Below are positions 25,485 through 34,052 of a stretch of 64,000 nt of DNA, one piece after another. The stretch is from Paenibacillus hamazuiensis. Lineage in GTDB: Bacteria > Bacillota > Bacilli > Paenibacillales > NBRC-103111. Both the position numbers and the translations under genes were made by a program. The first letter of the stretch is position 1; each line of letters opens with the position of its first letter. The notes under the pieces are model-generated. The model ran no database searches, was not told the origin of the DNA, and saw nothing but the letters and a program-made list of their open reading frames with translations. The stretch is from the NCBI RefSeq assembly GCF_023276405.1, contig NZ_JALRMO010000001.1, positions 6,969,501-7,033,500 on the forward strand, written 5' to 3'.

Positions 25485-27381
25485 AAGAGTGTTTGTGAGC
25501 GGTGGAGCCGGCGTGATCGGCACCGCTCTGGTCGAGAAGCTGCTGCGGCGCGGTGCGCAGGTGATGGTAGGGGATTTAAAGCCCCGGCCTGTGCAGTGGA
25601 CTTCGGAAAATCTCCTTTATAAACAGGGGGATCTCAATTATTTGACGGCCGAGGAAATGGAGCATTTTCAGCCGGAATATGTGTTTCACCTGGCAGCAAC
25701 CTTCGAACGTTCGGTGGAAACTTATGAATTTTGGAACGAAAACTACGAACATAACGTTCGTTTAAGCCATCATGTAATGAACTGTCTTAAAGATGTGAAA
25801 TCGCTCCGCAAGGTCGTTTTTGCGTCGAGCTACTTGATTTATAACCCGGACACTTATACGTTCCCTGAACCGGCTGAGAAGGCCGTAAGCCTGAAAGAGG
25901 GCGGCGAAATATACCCGAGGAACTTGTGTGGGGTTGCCAAGCTGCTGCATGAGATGGAGCTGCAGTTTCTGCATCATTTCCGCGGCGCCGAGCTTCAGAC
26001 GGTGAGCGCGCGCATTTATAGGAGCTATGGGAAAAATTCGCGCGATATCATTTCGCGTTGGATCCGTGCGCTGCTTAAAGATGAGACCATTACCGTTTTT
26101 CGAAAAGAAGGCATGTTCGATTACATCTATGCGGAGGACGGAGCGGAAGGCTTAATCCGTTTGGCGGAAAGCGATGCCACAGGCATCGTCAACTTAGGCA
26201 GCGGACAGGCCCGCAGGGTTCAGGAAGTGCTCGACATTTTGGGGCGCCATTTTCCGCAAATGAAGCTTGTGGAAGGAGAAAGCGACATTCCGTATGAAGC
26301 TTCGCAGGCGGATATGACTTTGTTCCGAGAAATAACCGGCTGGGCGCCGGAAAGACATCTGGAGGATACGATTCCGGAGATGATCGAGTTTGAGCGGCGG
26401 CGCGGTCAGACCGAGGAACAGGGCGAAGCGGCGGAGCCAACCCGCATCCTGATCAGCAGCGTATCCAAAAAGGTTCCGTTGGTCAAAGCGGTAAAACAGG
26501 CCGTGCAGAAGCTGGGTGTCCAAGCGGAGATTATCGGTGCAGATCATAATCGGAACAGCATCGGCAGACATTTTACGGATTTGTTTTGGGAAATGCCGCG
26601 ATTGGACCAGCTTTCAATTGCAGACTTCCTCCGATATTGTAAGGATCATCGGGTTAAATGCATTGTCCCGACTCGCGACGGGGAATTGCCTTATTTTGCA
26701 GAGCACAAAGAACAAATTGAGCGCAATGGGATTCATGTCATGATCTCGTCCGCGGAAACGGTTCAAACCTGTTTGGACAAGCAGTTGTTTTATGACAAGC
26801 TCCAAGCGGAAGGGTTCCCGGTCATTCCAACCTCCGGAGACATCGATGCATTCGAGACGGCTTCTTATGTTGTCAAAGAGCGATTCGGCGCGGGTTCGCA
26901 AAGCCTGGGCTTGAAGCTTGGGAAAGAGGAGGCACTTCTCCATGCGAAAAAGCTGCGGCAGCCGATTTTTCAACCTTTCATCGACGGGGTGGAATATTCG
27001 ATCGATTTGTATCGGGACGGACACGGCAAAGTGAAAGGGGCAGTCGTTCGCTCCCGCGATCTGGTCGTTGGCGGCGAGTCGCAAGTTACGAGAACGGAAA
27101 AGAACCCTAAGCTGGAGAAGCTGGCAGCCGAGTTGGCGGACCGTCTGGATTTATACGGGCATGCCGTGCTTCAAGTATTGGTGGATCAACAAGGTATGCC
27201 CCATATCATAGAATGCAACACTAGATTTGGCGGAGCCTCCAAATTAAGCATTGAAGCGGGACTTGAAAGCTTTTACTGGTTCCTGCTGGAGGCGGCAGGC
27301 GCAGATCTTAAGGATTACCCATTCCTTCGTTCCGCCCAAGAAAAACAGCTGGTTCGGTTTGCCGAGGATTTGATATTATGA
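25471..27381 (+). CDS. Fusion of SDR epimerase/dehydratase and ATP-grasp ligase
   Basis: 636 aa (ATG 25471, AAAGGAG 7 nt upstream; ATG 25468 also possible). Residues 1-310: extended SDR with KRVFVSGGAGVIGTALVEKL, FHLAATFERSVETY, a Ser-containing VVFASSYLIYNPD segment and TGIVNLGSG; the usual Tyr-x-x-x-Lys is present as YPRNLCGVAK only if the Lys is offset, so catalytic competence is unclear. Residues about 320-630: ATP-grasp with KCIVPTRDGELPYF, CLDKQLFYDKLQAEGFPVIP, YVVKERFGAGSQSLGLKL and the metal-binding IIECNTRFGGAS. ATP-grasp enzymes join a carboxylate to an amine, so an amide on a sugar or sugar acid is plausible. Coupled to both neighbours by overlaps. Confidence 0.82.
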   Translation: MLTGKRVFVSGGAGVIGTALVEKLLRRGAQVMVGDLKPRPVQWTSENLLYKQGDLNYLTAEEMEHFQPEYVFHLAATFERSVETYEFWNENYEHNVRLSHHVMNCLKDVKSLRKVVFASSYLIYNPDTYTFPEPAEKAVSLKEGGEIYPRNLCGVAKLLHEMELQFLHHFRGAELQTVSARIYRSYGKNSRDIISRWIRALLKDETITVFRKEGMFDYIYAEDGAEGLIRLAESDATGIVNLGSGQARRVQEVLDILGRHFPQMKLVEGESDIPYEASQADMTLFREITGWAPERHLEDTIPEMIEFERRRGQTEEQGEAAEPTRILISSVSKKVPLVKAVKQAVQKLGVQAEIIGADHNRNSIGRHFTDLFWEMPRLDQLSIADFLRYCKDHRVKCIVPTRDGELPYFAEHKEQIERNGIHVMISSAETVQTCLDKQLFYDKLQAEGFPVIPTSGDIDAFETASYVVKERFGAGSQSLGLKLGKEEALLHAKKLRQPIFQPFIDGVEYSIDLYRDGHGKVKGAVVRSRDLVVGGESQVTRTEKNPKLEKLAAELADRLDLYGHAVLQVLVDQQGMPHIIECNTRFGGASKLSIEAGLESFYWFLLEAAGADLKDYPFLRSAQEKQLVRFAEDLIL

Positions 27382-28040
27382 AGGTCGTCGTTTTCGATCT
27401 GGACGATACCTTATATGAAGAGTTAACTTTTGTGAAGAGCGGGTTCCAGGCGGTAGCACAGCATCTGCATATAACCTATGGCCTGGACCGGCTGAAAGCT
27501 TTTGACCTCATGTGGGGCGAGCTTCAGCGAAGCGGAAGAGGAAAGGTCTTTAACCGGGTTTTAGCTGAGAACGGCCTTGAGACGAAATCCAATATCCAGC
27601 GTTGTTTGACCATTTACCGGCTGCATCGGCCGAATATTACGCTGCTTGATGATGCCGTCCGCTGCATCGATGCTTTGAATGGACGACCCATTTACATCGT
27701 TACGGACGGAAACAAGCTTGTCCAACAAAATAAGCTGCAAGCACTGGGATTATACCATCACGAGGCGATTCGACATTGTTTTATTACGCGAAGGTACGGC
27801 ATTAAGAATGAGAAGCCCTCGACGTATTGTTTTATGAAAATATGCGAGCGGGAGCGAGTGGAACCTCGGGACGTCGTTTATATTGGAGATAACCCGAATA
27901 AAGATTTCGTCGGGATTAAGCCGCTAGGTTTTCATACGGTACGAATCTTGCGGGGATCTTTTCGAGAGTTGACCAAACCAAGCAAGTATGAAGCGGATCA
28001 TCGGATCACGAGTCTGGATGAACTGCTTTCCCTTTTATAA
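27378..28040 (+). CDS. HAD-superfamily hydrolase (phosphatase)
   Basis: 220 aa with the four HAD motifs: VVFDLDDTLYEE at residue 4-15 (nucleophile Asp7), YIVTDGNK (motif II Thr), the Lys in KNEKPSTYCF (motif III) and VYIGDNPNKDFVG (motif IV). Members of this group dephosphorylate sugar phosphates; in the NeuB-type route the 9-phosphate or another phosphorylated intermediate would need such an enzyme, but PseI-type synthases use unphosphorylated substrates. It overlaps the ATP-grasp gene by 4 bp and precedes pseI. Confidence 0.85.
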   Translation: MKVVVFDLDDTLYEELTFVKSGFQAVAQHLHITYGLDRLKAFDLMWGELQRSGRGKVFNRVLAENGLETKSNIQRCLTIYRLHRPNITLLDDAVRCIDALNGRPIYIVTDGNKLVQQNKLQALGLYHHEAIRHCFITRRYGIKNEKPSTYCFMKICERERVEPRDVVYIGDNPNKDFVGIKPLGFHTVRILRGSFRELTKPSKYEADHRITSLDELLSLL

Positions 28041-28070
28041 AAAAGAAACGAGGAGAGCGGAGGATTGCCC

Positions 28071-29123
28071 ATGTCAGAAATTACGATAGCAAGCCGAAAG
28101 ATCGGTACGGCGCATCGCCCGTTTATTATCGCCGAAATGTCGGGCAATCACAATCAATCTTTGGAGAGAGCGCTGCAAATTGTCGAAGCCGCGGCGGAAG
28201 CGGGGGCGGATGCGTTAAAGCTGCAAACCTATACAGCGGAAACGATGACACTCGATATAAATGAAGGCGAATTTTTTATCGACGACCCAAGCAGCTTGTG
28301 GAAAGGCAGCTCGCTTTATTCTTTATACCAGCAAGCGTATACGCCCTGGGAGTGGCATGAGCCGATTTTCAAACGCTGCAAGGAGCTTGGTTTGATATGC
28401 TTCAGCACTCCGTTCGACGAGACGGCCGTCGATTTTTTGGAGCAGCTGGATGCTCCTTGTTATAAGATCGCATCTTTCGAGAATGTGGATCTCCCGTTAA
28501 TCCGAAAGGCGGCATCTACAGGGAAACCATTAATTATTTCCACAGGCATGGCTTCGATTGCCGAGCTGGATGAAATGGTACGTGCCGCTCGGGAGGCGGG
28601 ATGCAAGGAGCTGGTCTTGTTGAAATGCACCAGCTCGTACCCGGCGACACCGGAAGATTCCAACTTGCTGACGATCCCCCATATGAGACAGCTGTTTGAA
28701 TGCGAGGTCGGGGTATCCGACCATACATTCGGCATTGGTGCACCGCTCGCCGGTGTGGCGCTCGGCGCCACCGTCATAGAGAAGCATTTCACGCTTCGCC
28801 GCGCAGACGGAGGGGTTGATTCCGTATTTTCCATGGAACCGGAAGAGATGCGTGCGCTGGTGGTGGAGAGCGAACGGGCTTGGCAGTCGCTGGGTAAAGT
28901 GCAGTATGGCCTGCAAGCCAAGGAAGAAGGCTCGCTTAAACATCGCCGCTCCCTGTATTTTGCTCAAGATTTGAAGCCGGGGGATGTGTTGACCAAGGAA
29001 AATCTGAGGGCTATTCGCCCCGGACTCGGGTTAGCGCCGAAATATTATGACATTCTTCTTGGGCGAAAAGTGAACCGCGAAATCAAGAAAGGAACTCCGG
29101 TGACCTGGGACACCATTTTATAA
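28071..29123 (+). CDS. pseI: Pseudaminic acid synthase-type NeuB family enzyme
   Basis: Condenses a 6-deoxy-diaminohexose with phosphoenolpyruvate to a nonulosonic acid. ATG 28071 with CGGAGG 7 nt upstream; 350 aa. NeuB barrel motifs: PFIIAEMSGNHNQSLERAL, DALKLQTYTAETMTLDI, CFSTPFDETAVDFLEQL, YKIASFENVDLPLIRK, LIISTGMASIAELDEMV, LLKCTSSYPATPEDSNL, VGVSDHTFGIGAPLAG and EKHFTLRRADGGVDSVFS; a C-terminal SAF (antifreeze-like) domain from about 290. The TAETMTLDI and YTPWEWH segments are characteristic of PseI rather than NeuB sialic acid synthases, so pseudaminic or a close isomer is favoured. Confidence 0.92.
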   Translation: MSEITIASRKIGTAHRPFIIAEMSGNHNQSLERALQIVEAAAEAGADALKLQTYTAETMTLDINEGEFFIDDPSSLWKGSSLYSLYQQAYTPWEWHEPIFKRCKELGLICFSTPFDETAVDFLEQLDAPCYKIASFENVDLPLIRKAASTGKPLIISTGMASIAELDEMVRAAREAGCKELVLLKCTSSYPATPEDSNLLTIPHMRQLFECEVGVSDHTFGIGAPLAGVALGATVIEKHFTLRRADGGVDSVFSMEPEEMRALVVESERAWQSLGKVQYGLQAKEEGSLKHRRSLYFAQDLKPGDVLTKENLRAIRPGLGLAPKYYDILLGRKVNREIKKGTPVTWDTIL

Positions 29124-29145
29124 AGAAAGGATTTTTAACGTCCAG

Positions 29146-30498
29146 ATGAAAAATGAAGAGCTTCGAAGCATGGACGAATTATTCGACCGGTTGTTCCCGA
29201 TATGTCGAAGCATCACGGGGCCGGGGCTAAGAGAGACCTTATCGATCTTGTCGGAATATTTGCCGCTCGAGCAGTTGGGCGAACCGACGGGAAGCTCCGT
29301 ATTCGATTGGACGATTCCCAAAGAATGGCGAATTCGGGAAGCTTGGGTTAAAGGACCCGACGGTTCCACGATCATCGATTTTAAAAAAAGCAACCTGCAT
29401 GTGCTTAATTACAGCATTCCCGTTAACCGTAAAATGGGTTTGGATGAATTAAAGGAGCATTTGTATTCGCTGCCCCATATGCCGGAAGCCATCCCGTACG
29501 TAACTTCCTATTACAAGGAAAGATGGGGGTTTTGTCTGCCGCATCGTCAGTTGGAGCAGCTTGAGCCGGGGACGTACCATGCCTACATTGACAGCGAACT
29601 GGCAGACGGCGAACTGAACTTCGGCCATGCCATCCTGCCGGGGGAAAGCAACAAGGAAATTTTGATCAGCACCTATGTCTGCCACCCTTCGCTTGCGAAC
29701 AATGAACTCAGCGGTCCGGTGACGGCGGCTTTTTTGTATCGCAGATTAGCGGCATGGACCAAGCGGAGATTTACGTATCGGTTCGTGTTCGTTCCCGAGA
29801 CCATCGGGAGCATCACGTATTTGCACCGTTTCGGCAAGCACTTGAAGGAGAAGCTTCATACGGGGCTTGTGCTGACCTGCCTGGGTGGGGCGCAGCATCG
29901 GCTTAGCTACAAAATGTCGAGAAGAGGGAACGTGCCGACAGACAGGCTGGTCCAGCACTTATTCCGTCTCCAGGCGCTGCAAGGGGATATCCGAGGGTTT
30001 ACGCCCATCAACGGTTCAGACGAACGCCAATACTGTTCTCCAGGCTTTAACCTTCCCGTCGGTCAAATGTCCAGAATGGTTTATAACTGTTATCCGGGTT
30101 ATCACAATTCCTTCGATACGAAGGAAACCATGACAATCGAGGCGCTGCAGCAAAGTGTCGATGAACTGGAGCAATTATTGCGGGCGATAGAGCTTGACGG
30201 TTATTACGTGAATCAAAACCCGTACGGCGAAGTCAAGCTGGACAAACACGATCTTTACCCGGACCTCAATTCTCCTCTAAACGGAGTTTATTCGAGCAAT
30301 AACGTTGCGGATAACCGTGTTCAATTAGACCGTATTCTAGTGATGCTGAACTACTGCGACGGCGAACACTCGCTGCTCGATATTGCTGACAAATGCGGCT
30401 GTTCCATCTTGCAGCTGGAGCCGATCGTCCGCATTTTGAAGGAGAAGCAGCTTTTACAAGGCCCTTATTTGGAACCAAGAAATGAGATGATCGAATGA
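29146..30498 (+). CDS. DUF4910 aminopeptidase-like zinc protein with C-terminal winged-helix-like part
   Basis: 450 aa. The family (DUF4910/DUF2172, M28-like fold) has a putative zinc centre; visible candidates are His in STYVCHPSLANNELSGP (about 182-198), Glu in FVPETIGSITYLH and His in YHNSFDTKETM (about 323). The N-terminus LFDRLFPICRSITGPGLRETL is typical. The last 100 residues carry a small helical domain (MLNYCDGEHSLLDIADKCGC) of winged-helix type. These proteins recur in nonulosonic acid and surface-glycan loci; their substrate is unknown. Hydrolysis of an amide on a sugar intermediate would fit, especially beside an ATP-grasp ligase. Overlaps the next gene by 4 bp. Confidence 0.85.
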   Translation: MKNEELRSMDELFDRLFPICRSITGPGLRETLSILSEYLPLEQLGEPTGSSVFDWTIPKEWRIREAWVKGPDGSTIIDFKKSNLHVLNYSIPVNRKMGLDELKEHLYSLPHMPEAIPYVTSYYKERWGFCLPHRQLEQLEPGTYHAYIDSELADGELNFGHAILPGESNKEILISTYVCHPSLANNELSGPVTAAFLYRRLAAWTKRRFTYRFVFVPETIGSITYLHRFGKHLKEKLHTGLVLTCLGGAQHRLSYKMSRRGNVPTDRLVQHLFRLQALQGDIRGFTPINGSDERQYCSPGFNLPVGQMSRMVYNCYPGYHNSFDTKETMTIEALQQSVDELEQLLRAIELDGYYVNQNPYGEVKLDKHDLYPDLNSPLNGVYSSNNVADNRVQLDRILVMLNYCDGEHSLLDIADKCGCSILQLEPIVRILKEKQLLQGPYLEPRNEMIE

Positions 30499-31301
30499 GA
30501 GTTGTTTTCTTAACCGGATCGCACCCGAGACATCTATACGTGGCAAATAAGCTTAAAGAGGCTGGAATGCTGCAAGGACTTTTGATCGAAAAAAGAGAAG
30601 AATTCGTTCCTTCCCCGCCGGACGGCTTGGAAGAAATCGATAAAAATAATTTTATCCGCCATTTTGCAGACAGAGATGCAGCGGAAAAACATTGGTTTAA
30701 TCCTGCGACTGCCTATGACTGGAGCGGGGTTTCGATAATGGAAGTCACTCCGGAGGAATTAAATTCCGATAAGGTGGCCGAATGGGTAACTTCATGTAAG
30801 CCGGACATCGCCCTAAGTTATGGTGTACACAAGCTGGACAATTCCTTATTGGCCCGGTTTCCGGACTACTCGTGGAATATTCACGGCGGATTGTCCCCTT
30901 GGTACAGAGGAGCTATCACTTTATTTTGGCCGCTGTACTTTTTGCAGCCCAACTGGGCAGGCATGACCATTCACTATCTGACTTCGAAGTTGGATGCCGG
31001 CGAAATCGTTCATCATTCGGTTCCGCAGTTATCCAGGGGGGACGGTATTCATGATGTCGCTTGCAAGGCCGTAATCCAAGCTGCGGAAGATGTAACGAGG
31101 CTAATCGATATGCTGAGAAACGGCGAAAAGCTGCCTAAAGTACCCCAAAAATCAAGCGGCAAGCTGTTTTTGGCGAAAGACTGGACCCCGCAGCATTTGA
31201 GATTGATTTACAACACCTTCAACAATGACATCGTGGATAAATACTTGGATGGAGAGTTGGGCCATCAGGAACCTCCTTTAATCCGGGCCTTCGAAAAATA
31301 A
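30495..31301 (+). CDS. Formyltransferase-family protein (sugar N-formyltransferase)
   Basis: 268 aa. Uses 10-formyltetrahydrofolate to formylate an amine, by analogy with methionyl-tRNA and sugar N-formyltransferases. The catalytic triad Asn-His-Asp is visible as N128 and H130 in SWNIHGGLSPWYRGA and D167 in TSKLDAGEIVHH. The N-terminus (VVFLTGSHPRHLYVANKL) is the Rossmann half. N-formylated pseudaminic acids exist in several surface glycans, so the acceptor is likely the amino sugar or nonulosonic acid made here; this is inference. It overlaps the DUF4910 gene. Confidence 0.88.
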   Translation: MRVVFLTGSHPRHLYVANKLKEAGMLQGLLIEKREEFVPSPPDGLEEIDKNNFIRHFADRDAAEKHWFNPATAYDWSGVSIMEVTPEELNSDKVAEWVTSCKPDIALSYGVHKLDNSLLARFPDYSWNIHGGLSPWYRGAITLFWPLYFLQPNWAGMTIHYLTSKLDAGEIVHHSVPQLSRGDGIHDVACKAVIQAAEDVTRLIDMLRNGEKLPKVPQKSSGKLFLAKDWTPQHLRLIYNTFNNDIVDKYLDGELGHQEPPLIRAFEK

Positions 31302-31330
31302 ATATACGGAAAATAACAGGGGGAAAGAGC

Positions 31331-32278
31331 ATGAACGTACTTGTCACGGGCGGAGCGGGCTTTATCGGCCGCTGGGTCGTCAAGCGGCTGTTGAATGACG
31401 GACATCAGGTTTGGGTGCTGGACGATTTGTCGAACGGCCGCAAAGATAACCTGGATGAATTTGCAGCGGAAGCGGGTCTGAAGAAAGTCGTCATCGGGGA
31501 CATCAAGGACAGAGGATTGCTTGCCCAACTTTTCTCCGAAGGCCGTTTTGAAATATGCTATCATCTTGGAGCTTCAATTAATGTGCAGGACTCCATTGAT
31601 GATCCGGAGACGACGTTTAATAACGACACGGTCGGAACGTTTTACGTTTTGGAAGAATGCCGAAAGCACAATGTCAAAATGGTTTTTATGAGCACCTGCA
31701 TGGTGTATGATCGCTGTATGGACGATAAAGGAATCACCGAATCGCATCCGATCAAACCGGCTTCTCCTTACGCAGGGGCGAAGATTGCCGCCGAGAATAT
31801 GGTGCTGTCCTATTACTACGCTTACGGAATGCCGACGGTGGTCATCCGCCCTTTCAATACGTATGGCCCGTTTCAAAAAACCGGCGGGGAAGGCGGCGTA
31901 GTGGCCATCTTTATCCGGAATGCGCTGTCCGGCAAAGACCTTAATATTTACGGCGAAGGCACGCAAACCCGCGACCTCCTTTACGTGGAAGACTGCGCGA
32001 GGTTTGTGGTGACAGCCGGCTATTCCGACAAGATCAACGGGGAAATTGTGAACGCAGGACTGGGACGAGACATAACGATCAATGATTTGGCCAAGCTGAT
32101 CGCTCAGGACGAGAACAAAATCAAACACGTTCCCCATATTCATCCGCAGAGCGAAATCCCCAAGCTGCTGTGCAACTATGAGAAAGCAAAGAGACTGCTC
32201 AATTGGGAACCGCAAGTTTCGCTCGAGGAAGGAATTCGCAGAACGACCGAGTGGATTCGCACCAGCCACCTGATGTAA
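31331..32278 (+). CDS. NAD-dependent epimerase/dehydratase (extended SDR)
   Basis: 315 aa with a canonical extended SDR pattern: NVLVTGGAGFIGRWVVKRL, VLDDLSNGRKDNL, YHLGASINVQDS, VFMSTCMVYD (Ser/Thr), PASPYAGAKIAAEN (Tyr-x-x-x-Lys), RPFNTYGPFQ and TRDLLYVEDCARF. It most resembles nucleotide-sugar 4-epimerases or 4,6-dehydratases; a role beside pseC suggests an alternative keto-sugar precursor. ATG 31331 lies after AGGGGGAAAGAGC. Precise reaction not deducible. Confidence 0.85.
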   Translation: MNVLVTGGAGFIGRWVVKRLLNDGHQVWVLDDLSNGRKDNLDEFAAEAGLKKVVIGDIKDRGLLAQLFSEGRFEICYHLGASINVQDSIDDPETTFNNDTVGTFYVLEECRKHNVKMVFMSTCMVYDRCMDDKGITESHPIKPASPYAGAKIAAENMVLSYYYAYGMPTVVIRPFNTYGPFQKTGGEGGVVAIFIRNALSGKDLNIYGEGTQTRDLLYVEDCARFVVTAGYSDKINGEIVNAGLGRDITINDLAKLIAQDENKIKHVPHIHPQSEIPKLLCNYEKAKRLLNWEPQVSLEEGIRRTTEWIRTSHLM

Positions 32279-32317
32279 AAAGGTGGTTTTCTTTTTAACG
32301 ATAGGAGGGTCACAGCA

Positions 32318-33508
32318 ATGGAAAAGCTCGCAATACACGGGGGATCGCCCGTCCGTTCCACGATGCTGTCGTATGGCCAGCAATGGATCGATGAAAGCGA
32401 TATTGATGCAGTCGTTCAGGTGCTGCGCGGCCCATTTATTACGCAGGGCCCCCATATTGCCCAATTTGAAAAAGAGGTGGCCGAATACGTCGGAGCCCGA
32501 TATGCAGTCGCATTTTCCAGCGGCACCGCGGCGCTGCACGGTGCGTGTCACGCAGCCGGAATCGGACCGGGAGACGAGGCGATTACGTCGCCGATCACGT
32601 TTGTCGCCAGCAGCAACTGCGTCTTATACTGCGGCGGAACTCCCGTATTTGCCGATATCGATCCGCAAACCTACAACATTGATCCTGCTCAAATTGAAAA
32701 AAAGATTACCTCCCGCACCAAGGCGATCATACCGGTCGATTTCGCCGGCCAACCGGCCGATATGGAGCGGATCATGGACATCGCGCGCCGGCACGACCTG
32801 ACCGTGATTCAAGATGCGGCGCATTCGCTTGGAGCGGAATACAATGCGCGCAAGGTCGGGACTCTGGCCGACATGACGATGTTCAGTTTTCATCCCGTCA
32901 AGCATGTGACAACCGGGGAAGGCGGCGTTATTACTACGGACCGTGAAGATCTATATCAGAAGCTTCAGCTGTTCCGCAGTCATGGAATCACCCGGGATCC
33001 AGGGATGCTCTTGAAGGACGAAGGCCCGTGGTACTACGAGATGCACGAACTGGGGTATCATTACCGGTTAACCGACATGCAGGCTGCACTCGGTATTTCA
33101 CAAATGAAGAAGCTGGATGAGTTCGTGCGCAGACGCCGTCTCATTGCGGCTGCTTATAACGAGTCGTTCCAGGGAATGTCCGGCATCCGCACACCATATC
33201 AAGCTTCCTACGCGAATTCGAGCTGGCACTTGTACATGTTACGGTTTCAGCAAGACGCCTTCCGGGTCGGACGCAGGGAGATATTCGAGGCATTGCGCGC
33301 TGAAAACATCGGCGCTCACGTACATTATATCCCTGTGTATCGCCAGCCTTATTATCAGCGCTTGGGGTATGACAGAACAGAATATCCTGAGGCCGAAGCT
33401 TTTTATGAGGAAGCGATCACCATCCCGTTGTTTTCCAAGATGTCGGATAACGATGTAAAAGATGTTTTACATGCGGTCCAAAAAGTGCATGCTCACTATC
33501 GCAATTGA
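32318..33508 (+). CDS. pseC: PLP-dependent nucleotide-sugar aminotransferase, PseC-type
   Basis: 396-aa DegT/DnrJ/EryC1/StrS aminotransferase. Transfers an amine to the 4-keto group of the PseB product. Motifs: VAFSSGTAALHGACHAAGI, ITSPITFVASSNCVLYCGG, VFADIDPQTYNIDP (strongly PseC/SpsC-like), VIQDAAHSLGAEY and the PLP lysine K185 in FSFHPVKHVTTGEGG; YRLTDMQAALGISQ is also intact. ATG 32318 behind TAGGAGGGT. It ends the island; a flaG promoter follows after about 40 bp. PseC activity is favoured by the presence of pseB and pseI. Confidence 0.9.
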   Translation: MEKLAIHGGSPVRSTMLSYGQQWIDESDIDAVVQVLRGPFITQGPHIAQFEKEVAEYVGARYAVAFSSGTAALHGACHAAGIGPGDEAITSPITFVASSNCVLYCGGTPVFADIDPQTYNIDPAQIEKKITSRTKAIIPVDFAGQPADMERIMDIARRHDLTVIQDAAHSLGAEYNARKVGTLADMTMFSFHPVKHVTTGEGGVITTDREDLYQKLQLFRSHGITRDPGMLLKDEGPWYYEMHELGYHYRLTDMQAALGISQMKKLDEFVRRRRLIAAAYNESFQGMSGIRTPYQASYANSSWHLYMLRFQQDAFRVGRREIFEALRAENIGAHVHYIPVYRQPYYQRLGYDRTEYPEAEAFYEEAITIPLFSKMSDNDVKDVLHAVQKVHAHYRN

Positions 33509-33550
33509 TGCAGGAATTTCATTAAAAAGTGGAATTTTCATAAATTGCTC

Positions 33551-33578
33551 TAATTCCTGGGAAGTCTTTGTCCGATAT
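33551..33578 (+). promoter_or_regulatory. SigD-type promoter of the flaG-fliD-fliS-fliT operon
   Basis: TAAT (33551-33554), 16-nt spacer, TCCGATAT (33571-33578): the -10 box and spacing equal those of hag. It is about 40 bp before the GTG of flaG. Confidence 0.8.
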
Positions 33579-33617
33579 AAATAGTAAAACAAACTTGTTT
33601 GATCGGAGGGACGACCA

Positions 33618-34025
33618 GTGAATTCGGGTTTTTCCATTAATAGTTTCCCCCAGAGCGGGACGGAAAGATTGCCGGTCGAGGGCCCAGGCAAGCCAAAAGC
33701 GGAAACAGATACTTCTTTCGAATCAAATGCCAGCGCTAGCATTACGCCGTCATTCCAAGAGTTAAAATCGGCTGAAGAGAACGGCGAGCATATGTCCATC
33801 AGCGAGGAGCAACTAGTCAAGGCGATCGAACGGGCGGTAAAAGCGGCGCAGGGACATTCGCTCAGATTGGATATCTCCATTCATAAGCAAACGGAAGAAG
33901 TTATGGTTAAAGTTATCGATAAGGATAGCGGCAAAGTGATCAGAGAAGTACCGCCGGAAAAGAAGCTTGATCTTCTTGCAAAACTGTGGGAGATGGCCGG
34001 CATTTTGGTAGACGAACGCAGGTAA
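33618..34025 (+). CDS. flaG: FlaG-family flagellar protein
   Basis: 135 aa. FlaG proteins (YvyC in B. subtilis) influence filament length and sit before fliD. The N-terminal half (NSGFSINSFPQSGTERL...) is unstructured; the conserved FlaG domain is in the second half: SLRLDISIHKQTEEVMVKV, VIDKDSGKVIREVPPEKKLD and a C-terminal helix. GTG 33618 behind GGAGGGA (33604-33611). First gene of a SigD-driven operon; the order flaG-fliD-fliS-fliT is the same as in B. subtilis although a 30-kb island now separates it from hag. Confidence 0.92.
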   Translation: MNSGFSINSFPQSGTERLPVEGPGKPKAETDTSFESNASASITPSFQELKSAEENGEHMSISEEQLVKAIERAVKAAQGHSLRLDISIHKQTEEVMVKVIDKDSGKVIREVPPEKKLDLLAKLWEMAGILVDERR

Positions 34026-34052
34026 AAGCCAAATGAGATAGGAGGAAAAGCA

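Noticed and set aside
31574-32551. 325-codon minus-strand frame over the SDR and pseC genes
   Set aside because: Fully antisense to two well-supported coding genes and without a family match or ribosome site.
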